Source: Paracoccus saliphilus (GTDB lineage: Bacteria > Pseudomonadota > Alphaproteobacteria > Rhodobacterales > Rhodobacteraceae). Taken from it: DNA of 64,000 nt. Location: NCBI GenBank assembly GCA_003255745.1, contig QKYL01000146.1:1-64000 (forward strand). The letters run 5' to 3'. A program made the position numbers and the translations under genes. Shown in pieces: positions 8,643 through 17,783 of this stretch. The notes under the pieces were generated by a model. That model did not search any database and was not told the DNA's origin. It worked only from the letters and a program-made list of their open reading frames with translations. The stretch's first letter is position 1; every line of letters starts with the position of its first letter.

Positions 8643-10118
8643 TCAGACCACCGCCCCGATTTGCCAGGGCAGGAATTCATTGTCGCCCAAGCCCAGATCC
8701 TCGCTGCGGGTGACTTCGCCCGAGGCGACGCGCAGGATCAGGTCGACGATCTGTCGGCCCTTTTCCTCCAACGTCACACCGGACAGGATGTCCCCGCAGT
8801 TCAGGTCCATGTCGTCGCGCATGGCGGCATAAAGGCGGTCGTTGGTGGCCAGCTTGATGGTCGGTGCGGGCTTTGACCCAAAGGCCGAACCGCGCCCCGT
8901 GGTAAAGACGATCAGCTGCGCCCCGCCCGCGATCTGTCCCGTGGCCGATACGGGATCATAGCCCGGCGTGTCCATGAAGTTCAGGCCCGGCTCCGTGATC
9001 GGTTCCCCGTATTCCAGCACCGCGTTCAAAGGCGTCGCGCCCGCCTTGGCCACCGCCCCCAGGGATTTTTCCAAAATCGTGGTCAAGCCACCAGCCTTGT
9101 TGCCGGGGCTGGGGTTGTTGTCCAGCGAAGCGCCGTTCCGGGCGGTATAATCCTCCCACCAGCGCAAGCGTTCCAGCAGCCTGTCGGCCAGGTCCGGCCG
9201 GGTCGCGCGGTCCAGCAGCAGGCGTTCCGCGCCATAGATCTCGGGCGTTTCGGACAGGACGACCGATGCGCCCTGCGCGGCCAGAATGTCACTGGCCACG
9301 CCAAGCGCGGGGTTCGCGGTGATCCCGGAAAATCCGTCCGAGCCGCCGCATTGCAATCCGATCTTCAGGGCACCCGCAGGCGCAGGGGCGCGCGTGGCCG
9401 CATTCACCTGCGGCAGCATCTGGCGCACGCGGGCCTTGATCGCCTCGATCGTTGTCCGCGTGCCGCCATTATCCTGAATGGTCAGGCCGTGAAAGCGCGC
9501 AGCCTCACCCAGTTCCTGCTTCATCCGGGCGATCTGCATCACCTCGCACCCCAGGCCCACGAACAGCGCCGCACCGACATTGGGATGGCCCGCATGGCCG
9601 GTCAGCACGCGCTGCAACGCCTGCCAGCCCGGACCGCTGTCGGCCATGCCGCAGCCGGTGCCATGGGCAAAGGCCACGACCCCATCCACATTCGGATAGG
9701 GTGCCAGCGCGCCCTCGATCCGCAGTTCTTCGGCGGCGCGACGGATCACCGTGGCCGAACAGTTGACCGTCGCGACCAGCGCGATGAAGTTGCGCGTGCC
9801 CACCTGTCCGCCCGCGCGGTGATAGCCCTGGAAGGTCAGCGCCTTGCCGCGATGACGCTCCAGCGCCGCTTCGGCCGCCGGCAGCGCCGAGCCAGGCTGG
9901 TAATCCCGGTCATGCACGCCAAAGGCGCAGTTATGGCTGTGGACGTGATCCCCCACAGCGATGGGCGCCGTCGCATAACCGATGGTCTGGCCATACTTGA
10001 TGACCGCAGCCCCCTGCGGAATGGCCACCCGCGCGACCTTGTGGCCTGCGGGTGCCATGCCCTTTTCGGTCAGGATTGCCACGTTGTCGGCGGCGTTCAT
10101 GACCAGCGGCTCAGACAT
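8643..10118 (-). CDS. uxaA: Altronate dehydratase (UxaA family)
   Basis: Cytoplasmic metal-dependent dehydratase, expected to convert D-altronate to KDG. At 491 residues it is full length and has both parts of the enzyme. The N-terminal SAF-type domain is at about 1-95 (VGDHVHSHNC around residue 56). The large C-terminal catalytic region has VGTRNFIALVATVNCS, GTGCGM and QCGGSDGFSG, conserved in UxaA/GarD enzymes. It is the last gene of the minus-strand uronate operon, and its start overlaps the uxuB stop by 8 bases, indicating coupled translation. Galactarate dehydratase (GarD) is the main alternative, but the uronate isomerase and reductase upstream favour altronate. Confidence 0.9.
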   Translation of the reverse strand: MSEPLVMNAADNVAILTEKGMAPAGHKVARVAIPQGAAVIKYGQTIGYATAPIAVGDHVHSHNCAFGVHDRDYQPGSALPAAEAALERHRGKALTFQGYHRAGGQVGTRNFIALVATVNCSATVIRRAAEELRIEGALAPYPNVDGVVAFAHGTGCGMADSGPGWQALQRVLTGHAGHPNVGAALFVGLGCEVMQIARMKQELGEAARFHGLTIQDNGGTRTTIEAIKARVRQMLPQVNAATRAPAPAGALKIGLQCGGSDGFSGITANPALGVASDILAAQGASVVLSETPEIYGAERLLLDRATRPDLADRLLERLRWWEDYTARNGASLDNNPSPGNKAGGLTTILEKSLGAVAKAGATPLNAVLEYGEPITEPGLNFMDTPGYDPVSATGQIAGGAQLIVFTTGRGSAFGSKPAPTIKLATNDRLYAAMRDDMDLNCGDILSGVTLEEKGRQIVDLILRVASGEVTRSEDLGLGDNEFLPWQIGAVV

Positions 10119-11541
10119 CGGCGGCCATGGCGCGTGCGCCCCGTACGGTTAGTCCTTCCAGCGCGGCAGTCAGATCGGCGGCAAAGCCCGCATCATCCCG
10201 CAAGGTTGCCGGGAAAACCTCGGTCAGTGCCAGGAAGCCCCCAACAGTGTCGGCCGGATCGTCGCGCCACAGCGCCGCAAGCCGCGGGGCCAGCGGGTCC
10301 TTGACCTCGATCGCCGCGCCCTTTTCGTCCTGCCCGGACGCATAGCGCATCCAAGCCGCCACGGCCAAGGTCAGGCCCGGAACCGCACGTCCGGCCGCGC
10401 GCCCTTCGGCAATCGTGCCCAGGATGCGCTGCGGCAGCTTCTGGCTGCCATCCATGGCGATCTGCCAGTTGCGGTGCCGAATGGCCGGGTTGGCATAGCG
10501 CGCGGCCAGGGCATCCGCATAGGCACCCAGATCCTCGCCTGGGGGCGGGGTCAGGGCCGGGATGATCTCGGACCGCCACAGCTTGTCCACAAAGGCGGCA
10601 AAGACAGGATCGGCCACCGTGTCCGAAATCGTCTCGTGCCCCGCCAGATAGCCCAGATAGGCCAGCGAGGAATGAGTGCCGTTCAGCATCCGCAGCTTCA
10701 TGTGCTCGAAAGGCGTGACATCGGCGACCAGCTGGACGCCCACCTTTTCCAGGTCAGGACGGGCCCCGTCGACAAAGTTATCCTCGACCACCCACTGGCG
10801 GAAGGGTTCGTGCATGACGGGTGCTTCGTCGCGATGTCCGGTCAGGGAGGCAAGGCGGTCCATGTCGGCAGGCGTCGTCGCGGGCACGATCCGGTCCACC
10901 ATGGTCGAGGGAAAGGCCCCCTGGGCCTCGATCCAGCGCGCCAGGTCGGGGTCGATCAAGCGCGCCAGATCCAGCACGACGCCGCGCACGACATGGCCGT
11001 TTTCCGGCAGGTTGTCGCAGCACAGCACCGTGAAGGGACGCAAGCCCGCGTCCCGCCGTGCCGCCAGCGCCCGAACCAGAAAGCCCGGTGCGGATTTGGG
11101 CAGCGGGTTTTCCAGGTCGTGCCGGATGTCCGGGTGATCGGCATTAAGCCGGCCGGTCGAGGGTTCGTGACAGTAGCCTTTTTCAGTCACCGTCAGGCTG
11201 ACGATCCTGACGCTTGGCGCCGCCATCGCGTCCAGTACTGCCTGAGGGTTTTCGGGCGCGACAAGGACATCGCGCAGCACGGTCACCACCTGCGGGGTTT
11301 CGCCCTGCGGTCCCAGTTCCAGCGCGGTATAGGCCCAGCCCTGCGGCTTCAGCTTGTCGCGCGTGCCGGGCGACTGCAGCGAGACCCCGACGATGCCCCA
11401 GTCCCCGCCCGAACGCTGCATCGCTTCGGCGATATAGATTGCGCCATGGGCGCGGAAAAAGGCGCCGAGGCCCAGATGCACGATGCCGGCAGGTGCGTCC
11501 GAAGGCGCGTGGTTCAATCTATCGGGCAAGCCAGCCTCCAT
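10111..11541 (-). CDS. uxuB: Fructuronate reductase-like mannitol dehydrogenase family protein
   Basis: NAD-dependent oxidoreductase of 476 residues that reduces a keto-uronate (fructuronate or tagaturonate) to the aldonate. The N-terminal Rossmann half begins IVHLGLGAFFRAH. Conserved segments through the centre match UxuB: LTVTEKGYC, CDNLPENGHV, MVDRIVPATTP, PFRQWVVEDNF and the catalytic LRMLNGTHS. Overall it looks more like UxuB than UxaB. The partner in this operon is altronate dehydratase (UxaA), not mannonate dehydratase (UxuA), so the enzyme may act on tagaturonate, or on both substrates. It overlaps kduD upstream by 23 bases and uxaA downstream by 8 bases. Confidence 0.87.
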   Translation of the reverse strand: MEAGLPDRLNHAPSDAPAGIVHLGLGAFFRAHGAIYIAEAMQRSGGDWGIVGVSLQSPGTRDKLKPQGWAYTALELGPQGETPQVVTVLRDVLVAPENPQAVLDAMAAPSVRIVSLTVTEKGYCHEPSTGRLNADHPDIRHDLENPLPKSAPGFLVRALAARRDAGLRPFTVLCCDNLPENGHVVRGVVLDLARLIDPDLARWIEAQGAFPSTMVDRIVPATTPADMDRLASLTGHRDEAPVMHEPFRQWVVEDNFVDGARPDLEKVGVQLVADVTPFEHMKLRMLNGTHSSLAYLGYLAGHETISDTVADPVFAAFVDKLWRSEIIPALTPPPGEDLGAYADALAARYANPAIRHRNWQIAMDGSQKLPQRILGTIAEGRAAGRAVPGLTLAVAAWMRYASGQDEKGAAIEVKDPLAPRLAALWRDDPADTVGGFLALTEVFPATLRDDAGFAADLTAALEGLTVRGARAMAADV

Positions 11542-12244
11542 CGACGTTCAGGACGGCGCCGTTGACGTAATCAGATGCGGGCGCGGACAGGAACACGGCC
11601 GTCTGGCCGATATCTTCGGGGCGGCCCCACCGACCGGCGGGAATCCGGTCCAGGATTGCCTTGGAACGGTCGGGATCGGCGCGCAGCGCCTCGGTGTTGT
11701 TGGTTTCGATATAGCCGGGCGCGATGGCGTTGACGTTCAGCCCTTTTGCGGCCCATTCATTGGCCATCAGCTTGGTCAGTCCCGCCACGCCATGTTTCGA
11801 CGCGGTATAGGACGGCACGCGGATGCCGCCCTGGAAGGACAGCAGGGACGCGATGTTGACGATCTTGCCCCTGCCGCGCGGCAGGGCGGCGCGCGCGAAA
11901 GCCTGGCAGGTAAAGAACAGCGCCTTGAGGTTGACGTCCATCACCTCGTCCCAGTCAGCCTCGGAGAAATCAACGGCGTCGTCGCGGCGGATGATGCCCG
12001 CGTTGTTTACCAGGATGTCGATCTGCTGGTCGGCAAAGACATCGCGCGCGGCCATCGGATCGGCAAAGTCCAGCGTCAGGCTGCGCCCGCCACCCATCAT
12101 CGCCAGCGTCTCGTCGCAATCGCGCCGTCCGCTTGCGATGACCTCGGCCCCCGCCTGCGACAGCGCGACCGCGATCGCCTGTCCGATGCCGGTATTGGCG
12201 CCGGTCACCAGTGCGGTGCGGCCTTCCAGCGAAAAGGCAGTCAA
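11519..12244 (-). CDS. kduD: 2-deoxy-D-gluconate 3-dehydrogenase (KduD)
   Basis: Short-chain dehydrogenase of 241 residues that reduces 2,5-diketo-3-deoxygluconate to KDG, the last step for unsaturated uronates. Cofactor motif TGANTGIGQ is near residue 14, NNAGI follows, and the catalytic tetrad includes Ser in IASLLSF and YTASKHG. The start is a TTG at 12244 overlapping the kduI stop as TTGA. A GGAGGA six bases upstream supports it, and no ATG fits the expected N-terminus (MTAFSLEGRTALVTG). The 3' end overlaps uxuB by 23 bases. It is part of the nine-gene uronate operon. Confidence 0.92.
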   Translation of the reverse strand: MTAFSLEGRTALVTGANTGIGQAIAVALSQAGAEVIASGRRDCDETLAMMGGGRSLTLDFADPMAARDVFADQQIDILVNNAGIIRRDDAVDFSEADWDEVMDVNLKALFFTCQAFARAALPRGRGKIVNIASLLSFQGGIRVPSYTASKHGVAGLTKLMANEWAAKGLNVNAIAPGYIETNNTEALRADPDRSKAILDRIPAGRWGRPEDIGQTAVFLSAPASDYVNGAVLNVDGGWLAR

Positions 12245-13065
12245 CGCAGGTCCTCCGGCTGGATGAAGTCCATGTCGGTATAGTCGACGTTGTCCCCGGC
12301 CATCGCCCAGATAAAGGTGTAGCTGCCAATGCCCGCACCCGAATGGATCGACCAGGACGGCGACAGGACCGCCTGTTCATTGGCCACGAACAGGTGGCGC
12401 GTCTCCTGCGGTTCTCCCATCAGGTGCAGGACGCGGGATTGCGGCTCCATCCCGTGGTACAGATAGGCTTCCATCCGGCGGTCATGGAGGTGGCTGGGGA
12501 TGGTGTTCCAGACGGACCCGTCCTCCAGCGTGGTATAGCCCAGAACCAGTTGGCAGCTTTCCATGACCAGCGGGTGGATGAACTGCTTGATGGTGCGCTT
12601 GTTCGATGTCTCGACCGCGCCCATCTTGACCTCCTTGGCCTCCTCGACACGCACCAGGCGGCAGGGCAGCTGGCGATGCGCAGGGGCCGAGGTGATGTAG
12701 AACCGCCCCTGCCCCGAGAAGGTCACCGCGCCCGAACCCATGCCCAGATAGAGAACGTCGCCCGGCGCCATGTCCCACGCCTCGCCCGCGGCCTCGACCC
12801 GGCCGGCTTCGCCGATGTTGACGATGCCCATCTCGCGGCGGTCAAGGAACGTGGGGGTCTTGGTTTCCGCGATCTGGTCAAGGGTCAGGCTGCCGCCGTT
12901 CGGCACGGCGCCGCCCACCACGAAGCGGTCGTAATGGGTATAGGTCAGGCGGATCTCGCCATCTGCAAACAATCCTTCGACCAGAAAATGCTGGCGCAGT
13001 TGGGCAGTGTCCATGGCCTTGGCGTGATCAGGGTGGATCGCGTGGCGGGTTTCGACATGGGTCAT
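12241..13065 (-). CDS. kduI: 5-keto-4-deoxyuronate isomerase (KduI)
   Basis: Zn-dependent cupin isomerase of 274 residues, about the length of the E. coli enzyme (278). It converts 4-deoxy-L-threo-5-hexosulose uronate to 2,5-diketo-3-deoxygluconate. The metal-site segment PSHLHDRRMEAYLYH (two His and a Glu) and a later His in WSIHSGAGIGSYTF are present. The N-terminus THVETRHAIHPDHAK aligns with known KduI. I placed the start at the ATG at 13065 (AAAGGA upstream) rather than an in-frame GTG at 13080. It lies 11 bases after kdgF, and its stop overlaps the kduD start by 4 bases. Confidence 0.93.
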   Translation of the reverse strand: MTHVETRHAIHPDHAKAMDTAQLRQHFLVEGLFADGEIRLTYTHYDRFVVGGAVPNGGSLTLDQIAETKTPTFLDRREMGIVNIGEAGRVEAAGEAWDMAPGDVLYLGMGSGAVTFSGQGRFYITSAPAHRQLPCRLVRVEEAKEVKMGAVETSNKRTIKQFIHPLVMESCQLVLGYTTLEDGSVWNTIPSHLHDRRMEAYLYHGMEPQSRVLHLMGEPQETRHLFVANEQAVLSPSWSIHSGAGIGSYTFIWAMAGDNVDYTDMDFIQPEDLR

Positions 13066-13076
13066 GGAAGGTCCTT

Positions 13077-13358
13077 TCACAGAAAATCGTCGCGACGGGG
13101 CGTAAAGCTGTCAATCAGCACCCCGCCTTCAAGACAAAGGCAGCCGTGACGGGCGCCCGAAGGGATGATGAACGCGTCGCCGGGGCCGACCTCGAATTCA
13201 CGTTCATCGATGGTAAAGCGGTAGCGGCCCGACTGGACGAAGGTCGACTGCACATGCGGATGGTCGTGCAGCGCCCCCTGGTCGCCTTGGGCAAAGTCGA
13301 AGCGGACGACCATCAAGTCGGCTGAATGGGCCAAAACGGTCCGGACAGGATCACTCAT
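13077..13358 (-). CDS. kdgF: Small cupin, KdgF-like uronate ketonisation enzyme
   Basis: Single-domain cupin of 93 residues. The metal-binding motif is ALHDHPHVQ (two His and a Gln) with a later His in SGARHGC. The C-terminus IDSFTPRRDDFL matches the end typical of KdgF proteins. KdgF speeds the ring opening of 4,5-unsaturated uronates to the linear keto form used by KduI, and kduI is the next gene. The N-terminus is shorter than many homologues, which run to about 110 residues. The start overlaps the dctM stop as ATGA, so it is translationally coupled to the transporter genes. The alternative is a generic cupin of unknown role, but context favours KdgF. Confidence 0.82.
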   Translation of the reverse strand: MSDPVRTVLAHSADLMVVRFDFAQGDQGALHDHPHVQSTFVQSGRYRFTIDEREFEVGPGDAFIIPSGARHGCLCLEGGVLIDSFTPRRDDFL

Positions 13359-14635
13359 CGAAACACCGAAGGCAGCCAGAGGGACAGGGCGGGAACATAG
13401 GTCACCAGCATCAGCGTGACGAAGGCCGCGCCATAAAAGGGCCAGATCGTGCGCATTGCCTGCCAGATGCTGATGCGACCGACCGCGCAGCCCACGAACA
13501 GCACCGCGCCCACCGGCGGCGTGCAAAGCCCGATCCCCAGGTTCAGGATCAGGATGACGCCGAAATGCACCGGATCGACGCCAAAGGCAGTGGCCACCGG
13601 CAGGAAGATGGGCGTCGTAATCACGATCAGCGGCGACATGTCCATGAACGTGCCCAGGATCAGCAGGATGATGTTCATCAGCAGCAGGATCACCAGCGGG
13701 TTGTCGGAGACGTTCTGCAACATCTCGACCAGCTGGGTCGGCACGCGCAGATAGGCCAGCAGCCAGCCGAAACAGGCGGCGGTGCCGATCACCAGCAGCA
13801 CCATTGCGGTGGTCCGCACGGCGCCTTTGGTCGCCTCGACAAACTCGGACCAGGGCAGGCTGCGATAGACCAGCGCCGTCACCAGCAGCGCATAGACCAC
13901 CGCAATGTTGCTGCTTTCAGAGGCGGTGAAGACGCCCGATCGTACGCCGCCGAAGATGATGGCGATCAGGATCAGGCCGGGCAATGCCGACACGAACAGC
14001 GCGCCCAGCATACGCAAGCCTGGGAAGGGCTCGGTCGGATAGCCCTTCTTGCGGGCGACCCACCAGCTGGCGCCCATCAGCATCAACGCCAGCAGCAGGC
14101 CCGGGATGATCCCGGCCGTGAACAGGTCGGCGATGGACAGCCGCCCGCCGGCCGCGATGGAATAGATGATCATGTTGTGGCTGGGCGGGATCATCAGCGC
14201 GATGATCGAACTGACGACCGTGATGTTCACGGCAAAATCGACGTCGTAACCACGTTCTTTCATCTGCGGGACCATCAGGCCGCCGACCGCGCTGGCATCA
14301 GCCGCGGCCGAGCCCGAGACGCCGCCGAACATCAGGCTGGCCATGATGTTGACCTGTCCCAGGCCGCCACGCAGATGGCCGACCATCGCGCCCGCCAGTG
14401 CCACCAGGCGCCGGGCGATATCGCCGCGCACCATCAGGTCGCCTGCGAAAATGAAGAAGGGGATGGCCATCAGCGCGAAAACCGAAATACCGCTGTTCAG
14501 GCGCTGGAAGACCACCACAGGCGGCAGGCCCAGATAGACCACGGTCGCAAAGCTGGCCCCACCCAGACAAAAGGCGACCGGCGTGCCGATCAGCAGAAGG
14601 GCGGCAAAGCTGCCGAAAAGAATCCAGTATTCCAT
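13355..14635 (-). CDS. dctM: TRAP transporter large permease (DctM)
   Basis: Inner-membrane ion-coupled subunit of a TRAP importer, 426 residues, rich in hydrophobic segments throughout. The family's conserved stretches are visible: GGVSGSAAADASAVG in the first half, MIPPSHNMIIYS, and in the second half MDMSPLIVITTPIFLP and NLGIGLCTPPVGAVLF. With DctQ and DctP it would import uronates or unsaturated oligouronate products from the periplasm. The start at ATG 14635 gives the normal MEYWILFGSFAALL N-terminus; an upstream in-frame extension is rejected. It begins 4 bases after the dctQ stop, and its end overlaps kdgF as ATGA. Confidence 0.93.
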   Translation of the reverse strand: MEYWILFGSFAALLLIGTPVAFCLGGASFATVVYLGLPPVVVFQRLNSGISVFALMAIPFFIFAGDLMVRGDIARRLVALAGAMVGHLRGGLGQVNIMASLMFGGVSGSAAADASAVGGLMVPQMKERGYDVDFAVNITVVSSIIALMIPPSHNMIIYSIAAGGRLSIADLFTAGIIPGLLLALMLMGASWWVARKKGYPTEPFPGLRMLGALFVSALPGLILIAIIFGGVRSGVFTASESSNIAVVYALLVTALVYRSLPWSEFVEATKGAVRTTAMVLLVIGTAACFGWLLAYLRVPTQLVEMLQNVSDNPLVILLLMNIILLILGTFMDMSPLIVITTPIFLPVATAFGVDPVHFGVILILNLGIGLCTPPVGAVLFVGCAVGRISIWQAMRTIWPFYGAAFVTLMLVTYVPALSLWLPSVFR

Positions 14636-14639
14636 CGGC

Positions 14640-15245
14640 CTACTCCTTGACCGGTCGCTGCGGGGCCTGGCCCTGCAGAACATCATGCGCCGCCGCGCCC
14701 GAAGCGCTGGCATCGACCTCTCCGTCGGCGGCATCGTCCATGTCGCCAAAGCGCATCGTCTTCAGCCCGGCCGCGCGGCGCAGGATGCGCTCGATCGAGA
14801 ACAGGATCAGAAGGATGCCCCCGGCAATCACCGGCGCAAAGTCCCAAAGCCGCGAGATGCCAAGCCCCGGAATCTCGCCCGAGGCCGCGCGGGCGGCCAA
14901 CTGCCAGCCGAACCAGGCCATGCCGCCGCCGAAGGCCATGACGACAAGGTCGGACAGGCTGTGGAACCACGGCCGCCAGCCTTCCGGCACGACCATCAGT
15001 CCTACGTCGAAGGACAGGTGATAGCCTTCCTTGACGCCGACCGCAGCGCCCAGAAAGATGAACCAGCCCATCAGCATGACCGCCGCGGGTTCAGCCCAGA
15101 ACAGGCTGGTGCCAAGAACATAGCGGAAGACGACCTGCGCAAAGACGAAGGCGGTCATCAAAACCAGCCCCACCCCTGCAAGCCACAGCCCCGCTTTGGC
15201 GATGGCACCCGTCACGGCCGCCAGTCGGATCAACGTGTCGCGCAT
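14640..15245 (-). CDS. dctQ: TRAP transporter small permease (DctQ)
   Basis: Small membrane subunit of the TRAP importer, 201 residues, with four predicted helices: about residues 12-38, 52-75 (VMLMGWFIFLGAAVGVKEG), 92-115 and 130-150. It has a polar C-terminal tail about 45 residues long, which is longer than usual. The conserved small-permease segment is EPAAVMLMGWFIFLGAA. The start at ATG 15245 was chosen because it gives the expected MRDTLIRLAAV N-terminus after a G-rich ribosome site. It is separated from dctP by 55 bases holding a terminator-like hairpin, and lies directly before dctM. Confidence 0.9.
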   Translation of the reverse strand: MRDTLIRLAAVTGAIAKAGLWLAGVGLVLMTAFVFAQVVFRYVLGTSLFWAEPAAVMLMGWFIFLGAAVGVKEGYHLSFDVGLMVVPEGWRPWFHSLSDLVVMAFGGGMAWFGWQLAARAASGEIPGLGISRLWDFAPVIAGGILLILFSIERILRRAAGLKTMRFGDMDDAADGEVDASASGAAAHDVLQGQAPQRPVKE

Positions 15246-15268
15246 ATTGCGCCCCCAGAAAGGAAAAC

Positions 15269-15294
15269 GGCCGCCTGCGGAACTGCAGGCGGCC
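15269..15294 (-). terminator. Hairpin with U-run between dctP and dctQ
   Basis: GGCCGCCTGC and GCAGGCGGCC form a perfect 10-bp stem with a 6-base loop, 6 bases past the dctP stop. Read on the minus strand it runs into GTTTTCC. This is an intrinsic-terminator shape inside the operon. It probably gives partial termination or protects the upstream mRNA, so that the binding protein is made in excess over the permeases. Confidence 0.75.
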
Positions 15295-15300
15295 AAAGGA

Positions 15301-16272
15301 TCACTCGGTTTCCTGAATGCGCTTGACCAGGTCCTGCGCCTCGGGGGTGGTGACGTACTTTTCATAGACCGGGGCCATCGCCTCGATGAACGGGGTCTTG
15401 TCGATGTCGCGAATGATCTCGGCGCCCGCCTCGATCACCTTCTCCTCCGACGCGCGCTCCTGCTCGGCCCACAGCTCGCGCTGGACGGTGGCAGAGTTGC
15501 GGGCGGCCTCACGCAGGATCTGCTGATCCTCGGGGGACAGTTTGTCCCAGCTGGCCTTCGACATGGCGACCAGTTCCGGCACCATCAGATGCTCGTCCAG
15601 GGTGAAGTACTTGGCAACCTCGGCATGCCCCGAACTGTCATAGCTGGGGAAGTTGTTCTCGGCCCCGTCGATGACGCCGGTCTGGATCGAGGAATAGACC
15701 TCGCCATAGGGCATCGGCGTGGCGTTGGCGCCAAGCGCGCTCATCATGTCGACGAAGACGTCGTTTTGCATGACGCGGAACTTCATGCCTTCCAGATCTT
15801 CGATCGACTGGATCGGCTTTTGTGAGTTGTAGAAGCTGCGCGAACCGCCGTCGTAATAGGCCAGCGCGACCAGGTCGCGCTCCTCGAAGGCGGCGCCGAT
15901 CTCTTCGCCGATGGGGCCGTCCATCACGTTGTGCATGTGATCGACCGACTTGAACAGGTAGGGCAGCGACATCAGCTGCGTCACCGGAACGATGTCGTTG
16001 AACGAGCCGAAGCTGGCGCGGACCATGTCGATCACACCGAACTGGGTCTGCTCGATCGTGTCCTTTTCCTCGCCCAGCTGGGACGAGGGGAACACCTCGA
16101 TGCAGACGCGGCCGTTGGTCTTTTCCTTGACCTCTTCGGCCATCGCCTTGACTCCCTCGACGGTGGGATAACCCTCCGGGTGGGTGTCGGACGAACGCAG
16201 CGTGATTTCGCAGGCGCCGGCAAGGCTGGCCGAGGCCAGCAGCCCGGCAAGAGTTGTCATCAGGAACTTCAT
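15301..16272 (-). CDS. dctP: TRAP transporter substrate-binding protein (DctP family)
   Basis: Periplasmic solute receptor of 323 residues. A typical signal peptide ([20 protein letters not shown]) is followed by the family's first strand [15 protein letters not shown]. Further on it has [21 protein letters not shown] and, about residue 160, [32 protein letters not shown]. The conserved Arg that binds the ligand carboxylate lies in KFRV, fitting an acidic sugar as ligand. The ATG at 16272 has GGAGG upstream. It is the second gene of the operon, 22 bases after uxaC, and is followed by a hairpin. The ligand is most likely a hexuronate or unsaturated uronate, inferred from the neighbouring catabolic genes. 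Confidence 0.93.
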   Translation of the reverse strand: MKFLMTTLAGLLASASLAGACEITLRSSDTHPEGYPTVEGVKAMAEEVKEKTNGRVCIEVFPSSQLGEEKDTIEQTQFGVIDMVRASFGSFNDIVPVTQLMSLPYLFKSVDHMHNVMDGPIGEEIGAAFEERDLVALAYYDGGSRSFYNSQKPIQSIEDLEGMKFRVMQNDVFVDMMSALGANATPMPYGEVYSSIQTGVIDGAENNFPSYDSSGHAEVAKYFTLDEHLMVPELVAMSKASWDKLSPEDQQILREAARNSATVQRELWAEQERASEEKVIEAGAEIIRDIDKTPFIEAMAPVYEKYVTTPEAQDLVKRIQETE

Positions 16273-16294
16273 CTTATCCTCCCAAATACGAAGT

Positions 16295-17701
16295 TCAGAG
16301 TTTGTAGGCCCGTTTTGCCAGGCCATAGGTCAGGTCACGCGCCACCTCGGGTGCCTCGTCTTCCGCGAGGCGACCCGTTGCGACCAGCGTGGCCAGATAG
16401 GAACAGTCCACCCGCCGCGCGACGTCATGGCGCGCAGGGATTGAACAAAAGGCGCGGGTGTCGTCATTGAACCCGACCGTGTTGTAGAAGCCCGCCGTTT
16501 CCGTCGTCATCTCACGGAAGCGGCGCATCCCCTCGGCGCTGTCGTGGAACCACCAGGGCGGCCCCAGCCGCAGGCAGGGCCAGACACCGGCCAGCGGCGC
16601 CAGTTCGCGGGAATAGGACGTCTCGTCCAGCGTGAACAGGATCACCGTCAGGCGCGGGTCCATGCCCACCGCGTTCAGCAGCGGCCGCAGCGCGGTGACG
16701 TAATCGGTGCGGCCAGGGATATCAAAGCCCTTGTCGCGGCCGTGGACTGCCATCACCTGGTCGGAATGGTTGCGGCGCGATCCCGGATGGATCTGCATGA
16801 CCAGCCCGTCCTCCAGGCTCATCCGCGCCATCTCGGTCAGCATATGGCCGCGGAAGGCGTCGGCCTCCTCGGCCGTGCAGGTGCCGGTCAGCGCCTTCTG
16901 GAACAGTGCCGCCGCCTCTGCCTGGGGCAGATCCTCGGTCCGGGCACTGGCATGGCCGTGGTCGCTGGACGTTGCGCCGGCTTCGATGAAGAAGGCTCGG
17001 CGGGCACGGTGAGCGTCCAGGTAACCGCCCCAGCTGGCCGTATCAAAGCCGGTCTGCTGGCCCATCAGGGCGACATTGGCGGCAAAGCCGGACATCTCTG
17101 GGTCGATCACGCCGTCAGGGCGATAGGCGGTGATCACCCTGCCCCCCCAGCCGCTGTCGCGGATCATCTTGTGCCAGCGCAGGTCGTCGGTCGCGGCCTC
17201 GGTCGTGGCGATCGCCTCGATGTTGAAACGCTCGAACAGCGCGCGTGGGCGGAATTCGGGGCGCGCCAGGCAGTCGGCGATATGGTCGTAATACCAGTCG
17301 GCCGTTTCCGCCGACAGGCGGCGGTCGATGCCAAAGACATGCTGGAAGCTGTGGTCCAGCCACAGCCGCGACGGCGTGCCCCGCAGCAGGTGATAATGCT
17401 GCGCGAACAACCGCCAGATCTTGCGCCCATCGGTTTCGATTGGACCGCCATCAACGCGCGGCACGCCCAGATCGGCCAGCGGGACACCCTGCGAACACAG
17501 CATCCGAAAAACATAGTGGTCCGGTGTGACGAATAGCTGGGCGGGATCCGGGAACGCCTCGTTCTCGGCGAACCAGCGCGGGTCCGTATGCCCGTGCGGG
17601 CTGAGGATTGGCAGGTCCCTTACCCCATTGTAAAGGCCCCGCGCCAGGTCACGAACCCGGCCCTCCAGTGGAAACAGTCGATCTTCTGCCAGCAGTGCCA
17701 C
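16295..17701 (-). CDS. uxaC: Uronate isomerase (UxaC)
   Basis: Amidohydrolase-fold isomerase of 468 residues that converts D-glucuronate to fructuronate and D-galacturonate to tagaturonate. The metal-binding HGHTDP is near residue 35. Further family landmarks are [26 protein letters not shown] and [16 protein letters not shown], and the catalytic Asp region is near [19 protein letters not shown]. The start is a GTG at 17701 preceded by GGAGGAGG; the N-terminus [12 protein letters not shown] fits the family. It is the first gene of the nine-gene uronate operon and is divergent from a GntR regulator, with 82 bases between the two starts. Confidence 0.93.
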   Translation of the reverse strand: MALLAEDRLFPLEGRVRDLARGLYNGVRDLPILSPHGHTDPRWFAENEAFPDPAQLFVTPDHYVFRMLCSQGVPLADLGVPRVDGGPIETDGRKIWRLFAQHYHLLRGTPSRLWLDHSFQHVFGIDRRLSAETADWYYDHIADCLARPEFRPRALFERFNIEAIATTEAATDDLRWHKMIRDSGWGGRVITAYRPDGVIDPEMSGFAANVALMGQQTGFDTASWGGYLDAHRARRAFFIEAGATSSDHGHASARTEDLPQAEAAALFQKALTGTCTAEEADAFRGHMLTEMARMSLEDGLVMQIHPGSRRNHSDQVMAVHGRDKGFDIPGRTDYVTALRPLLNAVGMDPRLTVILFTLDETSYSRELAPLAGVWPCLRLGPPWWFHDSAEGMRRFREMTTETAGFYNTVGFNDDTRAFCSIPARHDVARRVDCSYLATLVATGRLAEDEAPEVARDLTYGLAKRAYKL

Positions 17702-17783
17702 GCGCCCTCCTCCGACTCGCTTGCCATTAGGCTGATCCTCTAATATGCTAGTTTACGAGATCGGTCAACACGGGGATGCCGCG

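Noticed and set aside
17720..17765. AT-rich partial palindrome (CTAATATGCTAG) as GntR operator
   Set aside because: Symmetry is only 8 of 12 positions and no second copy was found at the kdgK side, so I did not list it as a site.
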